The notes beneath the pieces are model-generated. The model saw only the letters and a program-made list of their open reading frames with translations. It was not told where the DNA came from and did no database searches. From a virus, in IMG/VR virus record IMGVR_UViG_3300020172_006270, positions 62,001 through 126,000 of that record: 64,000 nt of DNA; one strand, given 5' to 3'. The translations under genes and the position numbers were made by a program. Shown in pieces: positions 29,668 to 38,622 of the stretch; position 1 is the stretch's first letter, and each line of letters starts with the position of its first letter.

Positions 29668-31926
29668 ATGTCTATAAAGGCTTTACAGGAATACACTTAC
29701 GTCAGCAGATATGCTCGATTTAACGAAAAAGAAAAACGAAGAGAGACATGGAACGAAGCGGTCGAGCGAGTGATGCAGATGCACATTCGCAAGTTCCCGC
29801 ATATGGCTGAAGTGATTAAATCAGCATTTGAAAAAGTTGAGCATAAATTAGTTTTAGGCTCACAAAGAGCGCTCCAATTTGGCGGCAAGCCAATTGAACA
29901 AAAAAATGCCCGCATGTACAACTGCTGCGTGTCATTCTGTGACAGAGTTCGGTTCTTCCAGGAAACATTCTGGCTTCTATTGTGCGGTTGCGGCACAGGT
30001 TTTTCTGTGCAACATCATCATATTGCGAAACTGCCTGATTTCCACGAAAGCCGTACAAATGGACAGGCTCACAAAAAGCGAAAGCATATCATTCCCGACT
30101 CAATCGAGGGCTGGTCTGATGCTTTGGGCATTTTGTTGGCAACATACATGCCTCACGAAGAATTTTCAGAATGGTATGGTTGCGATGTAACATTTGACTT
30201 TTCAGAAATTCGACCAGCCGGTGCTGTATTGGCATCTGGCGTTGGTAAGGCCCCAGGGCCAGAGCCACTGCGACGTTCACTAGAGATTATTCGTAAGCTC
30301 CTGGATGATCGCTGCCAACACTTCAATCGTCTGCGGTCTATTGACGCATACGATATTGTCATGCACGCCAGCGATGCTGTGTTGAGTGGTGGCGTGCGTC
30401 GTTCAGCTACCATCTGCTTGTTCTCGGCAGACGACATGGAAATGCGTAAAGCCAAGACTGGTAATTGGTTTACGGACAATCCTCAACGTGCAAGGTCCAA
30501 CAACTCTATGTTGCTCATTCGTGGTGAAACCACCAAAGAGCAATTTGAAGAGGCAATGAAGGACGTAAAAGAATTCGGCGAGCCTGGATTCGTATTCGCT
30601 GACCATCGTGATTTTCTTGTCAACCCATGTGTTGAAATCGGCATGTGGCCGGTTCACTGGAAGACTGGTGTTTCTGGTTGGCAAATGTGCAATCTTTGCG
30701 AAATCAATGGTCGCAAGATTAAGACTAAAGAAGATTTTGCCATTGCCGCCAAAGCTGCTGCTATTATTGGAACGCTTCAGGCTTCATATACAAACTTTGA
30801 ATATCTTGGTCAAACATCCAAGGAGATTGTCGAACGAGAAGCGTTGTTGGGCGTCAGCATTACGGGCATGATGGATAATCCTGATATTATCTTCGATGAG
30901 AAGACTCAGCAGGAAATGGCAAAGCTCATTCTGGATACGAACGAGTGGATGGCCAAGCAGATCGGCATCAATCCAGCCGCTCGTGCAACATGCGTAAAGC
31001 CAGCCGGTACGACTAGCTGCATTCTTGGTAGCGCCAGTGGCATTCACCCGCATCACGCCAAGCGATATTTCCGTCGTATTCAGGGCAACTATATGGAAGC
31101 CCCGCTGCAATACTTCAAGGAACGCAATGGCATTGCTGTTGAAAAGTCTGTATGGAGTGCCAACAAGACCGACGAGGTTATTACGTTCTGCGTCGAAGTT
31201 CCCGATGGAGCGAAGACCAAGAATCAGTTGTCTGCATTGAAGCTCCTGGAACACGTTAAGAGTACACAGGCAAATTGGGTCATGGCTGGAACACGTCCTG
31301 AGCTTTGCACCCAGCCTTGGCTTACTCACAACGTCTCCAATACGATCAACGTGCGTCTCGACGAATGGGAAGGCATCACAGATTACATCTACGACAATAG
31401 GAATTTCTTTGCAGGCATTGCATTGCTTCCTCAGTCGGGCGACCTGGATTATCCCCAGGCTCCAATGTGTACGGTACACACCGCCCGTGAAATTGTTCAG
31501 ATGTATGGCGAAGGCAGCTTGTTCGCCAGCGGACTTATTGTCGATGGCCTGCGTGCCTTTGATGATAATCTATGGGCAGCGTGCGTAACCGTTCTTGGTC
31601 ATGGCGAGCCTTTGGTTGAACCCAAAATGCCCGAATCGCCACGCTTGCCTGAAAACTATGAAGAGTGGAGCCAATGGGAAGCTCTGCATTGTGTTTGGGA
31701 GGCGAAGAAGGATTTTGTCCGTCGTGCCGTTCAATTCGCCAACCGATATTTTGAAGGCGATGCTCGACATATGACGCATTGTCTCAAGGAAGTTCACAAT
31801 TGGAAGCTCTGGCAAGATTTGAACAGAGAATATAAAGATGTGGATTATTCGACGATGATCGAGGAAACCGACGAAACTAAGCCGATGGACACGATTGCGT
31901 GTGCCGGTGGAGCTTGTGCAATCTGA
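29668..31926 (+). CDS. nrdJ: Adenosylcobalamin-dependent ribonucleotide reductase (class II, monomeric type)
   Basis: Makes deoxynucleotides from ribonucleoside triphosphates using a coenzyme-B12 radical, so it works with or without oxygen. 752 residues, close to the 739 of the Lactobacillus enzyme. Seen: MYNCCVSFC and LCGCGTGFSV near the N-terminus, SGGVRRSATICLF, NPCVEIG...QMCNLCEING with the radical and redox cysteines, CVKPAGTTSCILG, and the terminal C-A-G-G-A-C pair (Cys745, Cys750) that recharges the active site. It depends on host B12. GAGG precedes the ATG. Confidence 0.94.
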   Translation: MSIKALQEYTYVSRYARFNEKEKRRETWNEAVERVMQMHIRKFPHMAEVIKSAFEKVEHKLVLGSQRALQFGGKPIEQKNARMYNCCVSFCDRVRFFQETFWLLLCGCGTGFSVQHHHIAKLPDFHESRTNGQAHKKRKHIIPDSIEGWSDALGILLATYMPHEEFSEWYGCDVTFDFSEIRPAGAVLASGVGKAPGPEPLRRSLEIIRKLLDDRCQHFNRLRSIDAYDIVMHASDAVLSGGVRRSATICLFSADDMEMRKAKTGNWFTDNPQRARSNNSMLLIRGETTKEQFEEAMKDVKEFGEPGFVFADHRDFLVNPCVEIGMWPVHWKTGVSGWQMCNLCEINGRKIKTKEDFAIAAKAAAIIGTLQASYTNFEYLGQTSKEIVEREALLGVSITGMMDNPDIIFDEKTQQEMAKLILDTNEWMAKQIGINPAARATCVKPAGTTSCILGSASGIHPHHAKRYFRRIQGNYMEAPLQYFKERNGIAVEKSVWSANKTDEVITFCVEVPDGAKTKNQLSALKLLEHVKSTQANWVMAGTRPELCTQPWLTHNVSNTINVRLDEWEGITDYIYDNRNFFAGIALLPQSGDLDYPQAPMCTVHTAREIVQMYGEGSLFASGLIVDGLRAFDDNLWAACVTVLGHGEPLVEPKMPESPRLPENYEEWSQWEALHCVWEAKKDFVRRAVQFANRYFEGDARHMTHCLKEVHNWKLWQDLNREYKDVDYSTMIEETDETKPMDTIACAGGACAI

Positions 31927-32052
31927 TTTGTTGCCGCATGGTTGTATAGTCCATGCGGCGTAGAGATCGCTTGCTTATTTTCTCGGATTGCATTATGCTT
32001 TACTCCCATATGTAAGCAACTGGAAAAAGGCCAACTATATGTGGGAGCGAGC

Positions 32053-33702
32053 ATGTGCAAGTATTTAATTGTCGTCGGTGGTGTGATCTCAGGAACGGGG
32101 AAGGGCGTCTCAGCAGCGAGTGTTGGCCTTTTGTTGAAGTTTCGTGGCCATAATATCACCCTTGTAAAATTTGACCCGTATCTGAACACCAATGCCGGAA
32201 TTCTGGCTCCCCGTGAACACGGGGAGTGTTTTCTCTGCGATGATGGCACGGAAACTGACCTCGATCTCGGCCACTATGAGCGTATTGCTGGCATCAATGT
32301 CAACAAGATGAATATTTGCACGTCCGGGACGTTGCACAAGGAGTTGATCGAGGAGCAGGAATCAGGCAAATACCTCGGCCAAACCATTCAGCTTATTCCC
32401 CATTTGACGGATAAAATCCAACAACGTCTGGTGGATTTGGGCAAAGATAAAGATGTCGTTATTGTTGAGATTGGTGGCACTGTTGGCGATAGCGAGAGTT
32501 TCGCCTTCTTTGAAGCCATGCGACAATTCAAACAGAAGTTCAAAGACGACGTATTGATCGCTATGGTCGCTCCCATTCTGTGGGTGAATACGATCAAGGA
32601 ATTCAAGACAAAGCCCCTCCAAAACAGCGTGAAAGAGCTTCAGCGGCATGGCTTGCAGCCCGATGTGATTTTCTGCCGTGTAGATCGAGCCATCCCAGAG
32701 AAGTTGTTGGCCAAAGTCTCAATGCTCACCAACGTAAAGCGTGAGTGCATTTTCGACGCTCCAGACGTTCAGAGCATTTATCAAGTTCCGCTGGAGTTCT
32801 ATGATCGGCACGTTGACGATCTTTTCGTTGACCTTTTCCGATTGAATCGGAGCGCTTGCCGCATTCACAAATATCGTGAAGTTGTAGAAAAATACGTTGC
32901 TAACCATATGCCAGCTATCGAGATCGGTGTATTTGGCAAGTACGACAATTGCGACGAAGCGTATATGTCCCTGAAGGAATCTTTGATTCACGCCGGTATT
33001 GCCAATGATGTTCGTGTAAACATCAAATGGATCAGGGCTGATGAATTGGAGAAATATAAAGACCTTCGAGGTATTCATAAGCATTTTGAGGGCTTGGATG
33101 GCATCGTTGTCCCCGGTGGCTTCGACAATCGAGGTACTGAGGGCAAGATTAAAGCTATTCAATACGTTCGTGAGAAGAAGATTCCGTTCTTGGGTATTTG
33201 CCTGGGCCTCCAGTGTGCAGTTATTGAATTCGCCCGAAATGAGTGCGATTTAGACGGAGCCAATAGCCTTGAATTTAACAAGGAAACTCCGTATCCGGTC
33301 ATTCACTTCGTTGAAGGGCAAGAAAAGCTGAACAAAAAATCAGCCAATATGCGATTGGGGTCGTATGAGTGTGAATTGACCAAGGATAGTATTGCCGCCG
33401 AAGTTTATGGCAAGCCTCTTATTAGCGAACGCCATCGCCACCGATATGAAGTCAATCCAGAGTTTGCCGATCAATATGCCAAGCGTGGATTGAAGATTAG
33501 CGGTCGAAATCCTGATTCTGGACTCATTGAAATGATGGAATTGGATCGCAATATCCATCCTTATTTCATTGGCACCCAAGCTCACCCGGAATTCAAAAGC
33601 AGGCTAATGAACGCCGCTCCGTTGTTCCGTGGGCTGATTGCGGCAGCAGTTCAGCACCGAGGATTGAAACTTCAGCCAGAGATTCCCGTAGAGTCTCAGT
33701 GA
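32053..33702 (+). CDS. pyrG: CTP synthase
   Basis: Converts UTP to CTP using glutamine and ATP. 549 residues from MCKYLIVVGGVISGTGKG (usual length about 545). The synthase part has KFDPYLN and DDGTETDLDLGHYER; the glutaminase part has VPGGFDNRG, the nucleophile Cys in FLGICLGLQ, and the His/Glu pair in QAHPEF. A longer reading from 31942 lacks homology. TTGCTT-17-TATGCT upstream may be its promoter. Next to nrdJ it points to phage-driven nucleotide supply. Confidence 0.95.
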   Translation: MCKYLIVVGGVISGTGKGVSAASVGLLLKFRGHNITLVKFDPYLNTNAGILAPREHGECFLCDDGTETDLDLGHYERIAGINVNKMNICTSGTLHKELIEEQESGKYLGQTIQLIPHLTDKIQQRLVDLGKDKDVVIVEIGGTVGDSESFAFFEAMRQFKQKFKDDVLIAMVAPILWVNTIKEFKTKPLQNSVKELQRHGLQPDVIFCRVDRAIPEKLLAKVSMLTNVKRECIFDAPDVQSIYQVPLEFYDRHVDDLFVDLFRLNRSACRIHKYREVVEKYVANHMPAIEIGVFGKYDNCDEAYMSLKESLIHAGIANDVRVNIKWIRADELEKYKDLRGIHKHFEGLDGIVVPGGFDNRGTEGKIKAIQYVREKKIPFLGICLGLQCAVIEFARNECDLDGANSLEFNKETPYPVIHFVEGQEKLNKKSANMRLGSYECELTKDSIAAEVYGKPLISERHRHRYEVNPEFADQYAKRGLKISGRNPDSGLIEMMELDRNIHPYFIGTQAHPEFKSRLMNAAPLFRGLIAAAVQHRGLKLQPEIPVESQ

Positions 33703-33740
33703 TTTGGAGAAATTATGTGAATCCGTTCTCTAAATAGAGC

Positions 33741-34268
33741 ATGAGGTTCAAACAGTTTCTACTTAACGAGTCACAAGCCTATCTCGGTCAGAAGGTCGGC
33801 GATATATTGACCGCTGCGCAAGAATTGCGTGACGATGCTAACAATATGGGAACCAGGGACTTAACCCGATTCTCAGAGCGTATTGTCAATCAAATTCGCC
33901 GAATATTGCACAGTAATTGGCCCAGGGAAGAAAAGAAGCATTTATTGACGCTTCAAAAGGTCGGCGTTGCCTTAATGAAATCCATTGAGGAAAAAGACGA
34001 TCTACCTGGGACCGTTGCTGGTTGTGCTGCATCTCTTGAAAAGCTAGTCGGCGATCTTGGCGTGCCAATTCACAAATTGGCTACTACGGATTCGGCTCCA
34101 GAAGAAGACAATAAAGGCACAGATAAGCCACAAGACCAGTCCACTCCACCACCACAATCGACTACAATTGATAAAGCTGGCCCTGTCGCACCGCCAGCAG
34201 GTGGCACCGGCCAAGATTTGGCGGCACCGCCATTGGGTGGTAGCTCTGGTCCTATGGATGGCTTTTAA
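33741..34268 (+). CDS. Phage protein with capsid-targeting N-terminus (175 aa)
   Basis: MRFKQFLLNESQAYLG has the targeting pattern and an L-N-E site before Ser. A helical domain (about 20-115) and a Pro/Gly/Ser-rich tail follow. CTAAATA (33730-33736) lies directly upstream, resembling T4-type late promoter boxes. Probably a head-packaged or core protein (inference). Confidence 0.65.
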   Translation: MRFKQFLLNESQAYLGQKVGDILTAAQELRDDANNMGTRDLTRFSERIVNQIRRILHSNWPREEKKHLLTLQKVGVALMKSIEEKDDLPGTVAGCAASLEKLVGDLGVPIHKLATTDSAPEEDNKGTDKPQDQSTPPPQSTTIDKAGPVAPPAGGTGQDLAAPPLGGSSGPMDGF

Positions 34269-34720
34269 TGTACGATATAGAAAAAGAAAAACGTAAACTT
34301 GAACATATCAGGGATCGTTACTTTCGCCCTGTGATTGCATATCCTGCTGGTCATTTATGTCATCATGGGGATTGCAGTGTTCACAGAGCAATTGACGTTT
34401 ACGGCACAGCGGCTTGCACTTGTGGTTTCCTTCATGATTTAAGGATTGTGACTGAAAGCCTTAAATCAAAGTTGCATCCCGCCTTTTATGAAGAATTGTG
34501 TTTGGAAGATGGTCCTCCAAGAACTCCAACTCCAGAAGACAAAGAAGAAATGGAAAAGCTATTGGATAAGTTGGGGTTCAAACCTGCGGTCGGGCCATCA
34601 CCACAAGAATGGGAAGCTACTTGCATTCAAGATTGGGCGCTAGTCGAAGATGTCTTTGGAGAAGACTTCCGCAAACGAAAAGAAATTGAATGGCTGGCGC
34701 TAGATGACGAGGGGTACTAA
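34268..34720 (+). CDS. Hypothetical protein with Cys/His cluster (150 aa)
   Basis: LCHHGDCSVHRAIDVYGTAACTCGF could bind zinc; the rest is helical and acidic. Start and stop each overlap neighbours by a single base, indicating coupled translation with the amidotransferase. Confidence 0.65.
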   Translation: MYDIEKEKRKLEHIRDRYFRPVIAYPAGHLCHHGDCSVHRAIDVYGTAACTCGFLHDLRIVTESLKSKLHPAFYEELCLEDGPPRTPTPEDKEEMEKLLDKLGFKPAVGPSPQEWEATCIQDWALVEDVFGEDFRKRKEIEWLALDDEGY

Positions 34721-35907
34721 TGTGTGGAATTGCTGGGTATATTGGCGAATCAAAAAAGCCCGTTCTTACCTACCAACTTATAACGAAGCTATTTGAGAAA
34801 AGTGAATGCCGAGGCATTGATGCTGCTGGTTATTGGGGAACAGAAAGTGGCGTCAACGGCAATGTCCTTTATCACAAAGAACCGGGCAAATCGAGTGCCT
34901 TCGTCAAGAAGGATGTTTGGAAGTTAGTGTCCAAGCATAATCCAAATCTCTTATTGGTTCATGCCCGTGGTGCATCCAAGGGTGTTGGCGAGCCAAGTAA
35001 CAATCACAATAATCATCCATTTACCAGCTTGGACAAATCAATAGGTTTGATTCACAATGGTCGTGTTGATGATTGTGAATATCATTCTCTGAAACAGAAA
35101 TACGGACTGCAAACTCAATGCGATTCAGAAATCCTACTCAGGATATTTGAATCTGGCGAGAGCTATTCATCTAAAGAATTAAAAGACTTCTTTGGTGATG
35201 CTGACCATCCTCAAAGGTTGGCTGGCATTCGTGATGTTTTCGGCCTCATCAATGAAGGACACATGGCCGTTGCTGTGGGTGAGCGAGGGCTGAATGGTAG
35301 TCGTATGCTATGGCTCTTTCGCAATCGTCACCGTCCCTTGTGGATTGTTGATATGCGAGAACCATTAGGTCAGGTCTTCTTTGTCTCCGAGCCGACCATA
35401 TGGGAAGAAGCCATTCATGAATGCTCAGGCATAAAAAGCCTAGCTCGCACACAGAAACTCATTGAGTTACCAACTGAAGAGATTTGGCAGTTCAAAGTTA
35501 CGCCTGAAGAAGCGTGTCCTAAGAATGTGCAGCGATTTGAAGTTTGCAAAGAAGGCTCAACGCCCTGGCAGTTTGATGGCAAGAAACACGATCCAGTTCA
35601 TCGCAATGGTTCGTTTGAAGTCATCACTGGCCTCGATGATAATGATCGTGTCCTTCATCCAGGCCAAAAGCCACAACCGGCTAAAGAGCGACCACTTCCT
35701 AAGATCGTTGAATGGGAAGAGTTCCCTTTATCCGAAGTGGAGAAGAAGTGCGATGAGATGATTGATGTGATTAACAATATACGCACATATACAGAACAAC
35801 TGGTTCAGGAACAATCAATACAGCGGCACGATTTCGATCAATTATTGCAAGACCTTGAACAGCAACGTCAAGACCTGGAGCAATTGAGTTCCATTATAGC
35901 TCGGTGA
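34720..35907 (+). CDS. Class II glutamine amidotransferase domain protein
   Basis: 395 residues. MCGIAGYIG gives the N-terminal nucleophile Cys2 of Ntn-type glutaminases; LLVHARGASKG, NHPF and LIHNGRVDD follow in family order. The part after about residue 250 is not a synthase or sugar-isomerase domain but an unknown region ending in a coiled coil. It could release ammonia for a separate partner or modify a protein. Confidence 0.85.
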   Translation: MCGIAGYIGESKKPVLTYQLITKLFEKSECRGIDAAGYWGTESGVNGNVLYHKEPGKSSAFVKKDVWKLVSKHNPNLLLVHARGASKGVGEPSNNHNNHPFTSLDKSIGLIHNGRVDDCEYHSLKQKYGLQTQCDSEILLRIFESGESYSSKELKDFFGDADHPQRLAGIRDVFGLINEGHMAVAVGERGLNGSRMLWLFRNRHRPLWIVDMREPLGQVFFVSEPTIWEEAIHECSGIKSLARTQKLIELPTEEIWQFKVTPEEACPKNVQRFEVCKEGSTPWQFDGKKHDPVHRNGSFEVITGLDDNDRVLHPGQKPQPAKERPLPKIVEWEEFPLSEVEKKCDEMIDVINNIRTYTEQLVQEQSIQRHDFDQLLQDLEQQRQDLEQLSSIIAR

Positions 35908-35935
35908 TCCCTATATAATAAGTAGGAGATACACC

Positions 35936-36505
35936 ATGCAAAATGATTTCGAGGATATGGATGATTTCGTCACCGATGACATCCTCAGCAAGAAGAAGGC
36001 CAAAAAAGTAGATGGCAAAAAGAAAGGCAATCGCACAGAGCTTGATCTCACGAAAGTTCTAAACACCAGATTTGGTGAGGGCTTTAGTCGTTCTGTTGGC
36101 TCCGGCAACCGCTGGGGTCAGGTCAATCATCTGCCCAAACACGCCAGGGAAGTCTTCTCTGGTGATCTAATCGTTCCCCAGGGCTTCCGCTTCGTCATAG
36201 AGAGCAAAGGCGGCTACGATGCCATCGACATGAGTTCTGTCTTCGTGCGTGGCAACAGCGAGCTAGATGGCTTTTTGGATCAAGTCACCAAAGACAGCAA
36301 ACGATGCGGACGCAAGCCGATGTTGTGTTGGAAGAAGACTCGCAAGCCGTGGTTGGCTTTTGTGCATACCAAAGATTTGGTCGGTCGCACATTCAAATAC
36401 AAACTTCAATACGGAAAATGGTCAGTTGTTGCCCTAGAGCATCTACTCAAACTTGAGGATGACTTCTTTATTGAACCTGGAATATCACCAGAAGTAAAAG
36501 AATAA
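35936..36505 (+). CDS. Holliday-junction-resolvase-like PD-(D/E)XK nuclease
   Basis: 189 residues. GNRTELDLTK (Glu35), SGDLIV (Asp77) and FVIESKGG (Glu89, Lys91) form the PD-(D/E)XK core in the order seen in Hjc-type resolvases. N-terminal 30 residues are acidic then Lys-rich. Likely resolves branched DNA before packaging (inference). Confidence 0.75.
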   Translation: MQNDFEDMDDFVTDDILSKKKAKKVDGKKKGNRTELDLTKVLNTRFGEGFSRSVGSGNRWGQVNHLPKHAREVFSGDLIVPQGFRFVIESKGGYDAIDMSSVFVRGNSELDGFLDQVTKDSKRCGRKPMLCWKKTRKPWLAFVHTKDLVGRTFKYKLQYGKWSVVALEHLLKLEDDFFIEPGISPEVKE

Positions 36506-36508
36506 ACA

Positions 36509-36538
36509 AAAAGCACCGAAGACCTCGGTGCTTTTTTC
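36509..36538 (+). terminator. Intrinsic terminator between convergent units
   Basis: AAGCACCGA-AGACC-TCGGTGCTT followed by T6; A-rich on the other side, so it may work both ways. Confidence 0.88.
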
Positions 36539-36588
36539 TTTTTGATATACTCTTGAGATGTTCCCACCTTTTAGTGGAACATCTTTAC

Positions 36589-37092
36589 TCAAGAGACTGG
36601 TCGATCCGAATCTGCTTTCGGAAGATCATCCGGGGTCCAGTTGTTAAGAAGATTGTCCGGGACGGTCCATCCTTCATCCCAGGCAAATACATCTTCTTTC
36701 AACGGCCTGAGAGAATTGAGTGTTCTTCCCTCCATATAAGCCTTTGCAGCACAGACCGTTCGTTGATATACCGAAACGGTTTCATGTCCTGGCTTTTGCA
36801 AAAACTTCCATAGTAGAAATGCAGGATCGTTTTGGCCTTCAAAAAAGCCATTACGCAAAGCCTTACAAAACTCCGACACACGACTGTCGTTGTACTTGAT
36901 AAGACACTTGACGACAACGGCAGGCACCGCAGCACTACTTCGAGGAAGATTGTCAATAGCCCAGGAAATATGCTTCTCGTGCCGCAACTGAAAGTTCTCT
37001 TTCTGCTTATCCGTAGCAACAAGCCGTCCCGGACGACCGGCTTTCATCATTTGGCTCGCCACTTGTTCGACTAGCGCTGGTTTCGACGGCAT
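36589..37092 (-). CDS. Stand-alone relative of ParB-like protein C-terminal domain
   Basis: 167 residues. Its C-terminal LRPLKEDVFAWDEGWTVPDN matches RLYERDEDIFQWQEGWELPH at the end of the ParB-like protein at 44560, and the preceding helices also correspond, but the ParB nuclease-like domain is absent. AAGGGAGG lies upstream of the ATG. Confidence 0.65.
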   Translation of the reverse strand: MPSKPALVEQVASQMMKAGRPGRLVATDKQKENFQLRHEKHISWAIDNLPRSSAAVPAVVVKCLIKYNDSRVSEFCKALRNGFFEGQNDPAFLLWKFLQKPGHETVSVYQRTVCAAKAYMEGRTLNSLRPLKEDVFAWDEGWTVPDNLLNNWTPDDLPKADSDRPVS

Positions 37093-37123
37093 AGTAAACC
37101 TCCCTTCTGGCTGGTTTGTTGGG

Positions 37124-37160
37124 GAGCGACCCTCATGCGATCATGAGGGTCGCTCTTTTT
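37124..37160 (+). other. 14-bp hairpin with T run on plus strand
   Basis: GAGCGACCCTCATG-CGAT-CATGAGGGTCGCTC followed by T5. It points plus but both flanking genes are minus, so it may be an antisense terminator or a leader hairpin of 36589-37092. Confidence 0.55.
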
Positions 37161-37647
37161 ATTGACCATCATGGAACTCCTTGGGAATAAACTCACGTTC
37201 CCATTGAAGCAATTGCGATTTTAAGTTTGGGTCTTTGACGTGATCCCACGACAGATTCAAATAGTCAGTGAAATTATTGAACTTGTTAGGTTCACCTTTC
37301 CATTTGTCGCTGATTCCATCATCCCCAATAGTTCCATTGAATCGAACAGCAACCTCATTGAGAATTGTCGCATCAATCCACCATGCGAATTGTGAACCGC
37401 CGCCGTGTCTCATTTCAAAGTGACGGCCAGTCTCAAGCCAACAAACCCTGGTTGCCCATTCTTGGCCTTCTGACTGATAGCTCAGAAGCCAAGTGTGTGG
37501 CCCCCAACCAGGGCTTTCCGGTGTAGACAAATGATATTCAATCTGAAGGTTTCCCTTGAAGAGAGAAGCATTCAGTTCATCCAACATGGCCGTGATTTGC
37601 TCAGGCTTCATTGGCTTTCGAGTTTTTGTCCAACCGTGGTTAGCCAT
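37159..37647 (-). CDS. Hypothetical protein (162 aa)
   Basis: Aromatic-rich soluble protein (SPGWGPHTWLLSYQSEGQEW). Overlaps the next gene by eight bases. No family recognised. Confidence 0.6.
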   Translation of the reverse strand: MANHGWTKTRKPMKPEQITAMLDELNASLFKGNLQIEYHLSTPESPGWGPHTWLLSYQSEGQEWATRVCWLETGRHFEMRHGGGSQFAWWIDATILNEVAVRFNGTIGDDGISDKWKGEPNKFNNFTDYLNLSWDHVKDPNLKSQLLQWEREFIPKEFHDGQ

Positions 37648-38074
37648 TTCTCAATATCCCATCTTCATCGGGACCGAATACAGTTTTGGAACCAAACATT
37701 TCGGCCACGGCATTTACAGTAGTTTTGTTGATGTTTTCCAGCTTTTTTCCGACCTGTCTTGTCTCCAGGGCATCTACTGCCCAAGGAGAATCAGGAAGTG
37801 GTTGCATTCCTTTGTTAATATCTGCCAATAACATATCGGAAGTCATTGGCGATAAAAACAATGCCGTTTTGCCCTGTGCGGTAATGATGTTGTGCATGTC
37901 ACGCTGCATCATCATTACATCGAACGGCAGGCGTGTAAGAGCCTCACGGAATGGAATCTCGACGATTACTCCGTCGATGCAAAACACCGTCACCTGAGCG
38001 TCATCTGGAGCCTCAGCTAAGATTGATTCGATCTCTTTCGGCGTCAAAGGTCGCTCAGTTGTTGACGGCATCAC
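37640..38074 (-). CDS. Hypothetical protein (144 aa)
   Basis: N-terminal helix LTPKEIESILAEAPDDAQVTVFCIDGVIVEIPF then a mixed region. Part of a four-gene minus operon with small overlaps. Unknown. Confidence 0.6.
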   Translation of the reverse strand: MMPSTTERPLTPKEIESILAEAPDDAQVTVFCIDGVIVEIPFREALTRLPFDVMMMQRDMHNIITAQGKTALFLSPMTSDMLLADINKGMQPLPDSPWAVDALETRQVGKKLENINKTTVNAVAEMFGSKTVFGPDEDGILRNG

Positions 38075-38622
38075 ACTTCCTCGAAATACAGGTTGATTTT
38101 GGAAAGATGCAACCGATAAAAAGCACGAGGGTCAAGCCAATCTCGTTCACGTCCATCGTCGGGCTTCAACCCAACAACATCGTAAACTTCCGGTTCTGGT
38201 TCTGCTCGTTCATCGGCCCGTCCTGATCGACTGATGCGAACATTGCTGCCAGCCATTTGAGCGAACATTTGCTCCAAGGCTTGGAACATCTTTTCATCTT
38301 GTCGCTCATGTTCGGCTCTTTCGTGAATGGCTCGGCCACGGTGTTCGATGAACAATGAACCTTCGCCTAAGACAACGACTTCGCCTTTGTCTGGTGTGGA
38401 TGGCTTAAAGCCACGAGCGAGATCGCCCATGTGTGGAGAACGAACAGGAATCAGGACTTCGGCGACGAGTCGGCCCTGCTTGCCCTCCAGAACGTCTAAG
38501 GCTGGGTCCAGGAGAACATCCTTGTCCTTGTCGTCATTAAGACGAACCGATCCGTAGCGGTCGCTACGTCGCTCTACAGCGTCCCAGGTGAAGTAACCAG
38601 TTGCCAGCAGTGTACGGTTCAT
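38071..38622 (-). CDS. Hypothetical protein (183 aa)
   Basis: Beta-rich N-terminal half (GRLVAEVLIPVRSPHMGDL, GEVVVLGEGSLFIEHRG), then a charged helix. Stop overlaps the next start by four bases. Unknown. Confidence 0.6.
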   Translation of the reverse strand: MNRTLLATGYFTWDAVERRSDRYGSVRLNDDKDKDVLLDPALDVLEGKQGRLVAEVLIPVRSPHMGDLARGFKPSTPDKGEVVVLGEGSLFIEHRGRAIHERAEHERQDEKMFQALEQMFAQMAGSNVRISRSGRADERAEPEPEVYDVVGLKPDDGRERDWLDPRAFYRLHLSKINLYFEEV

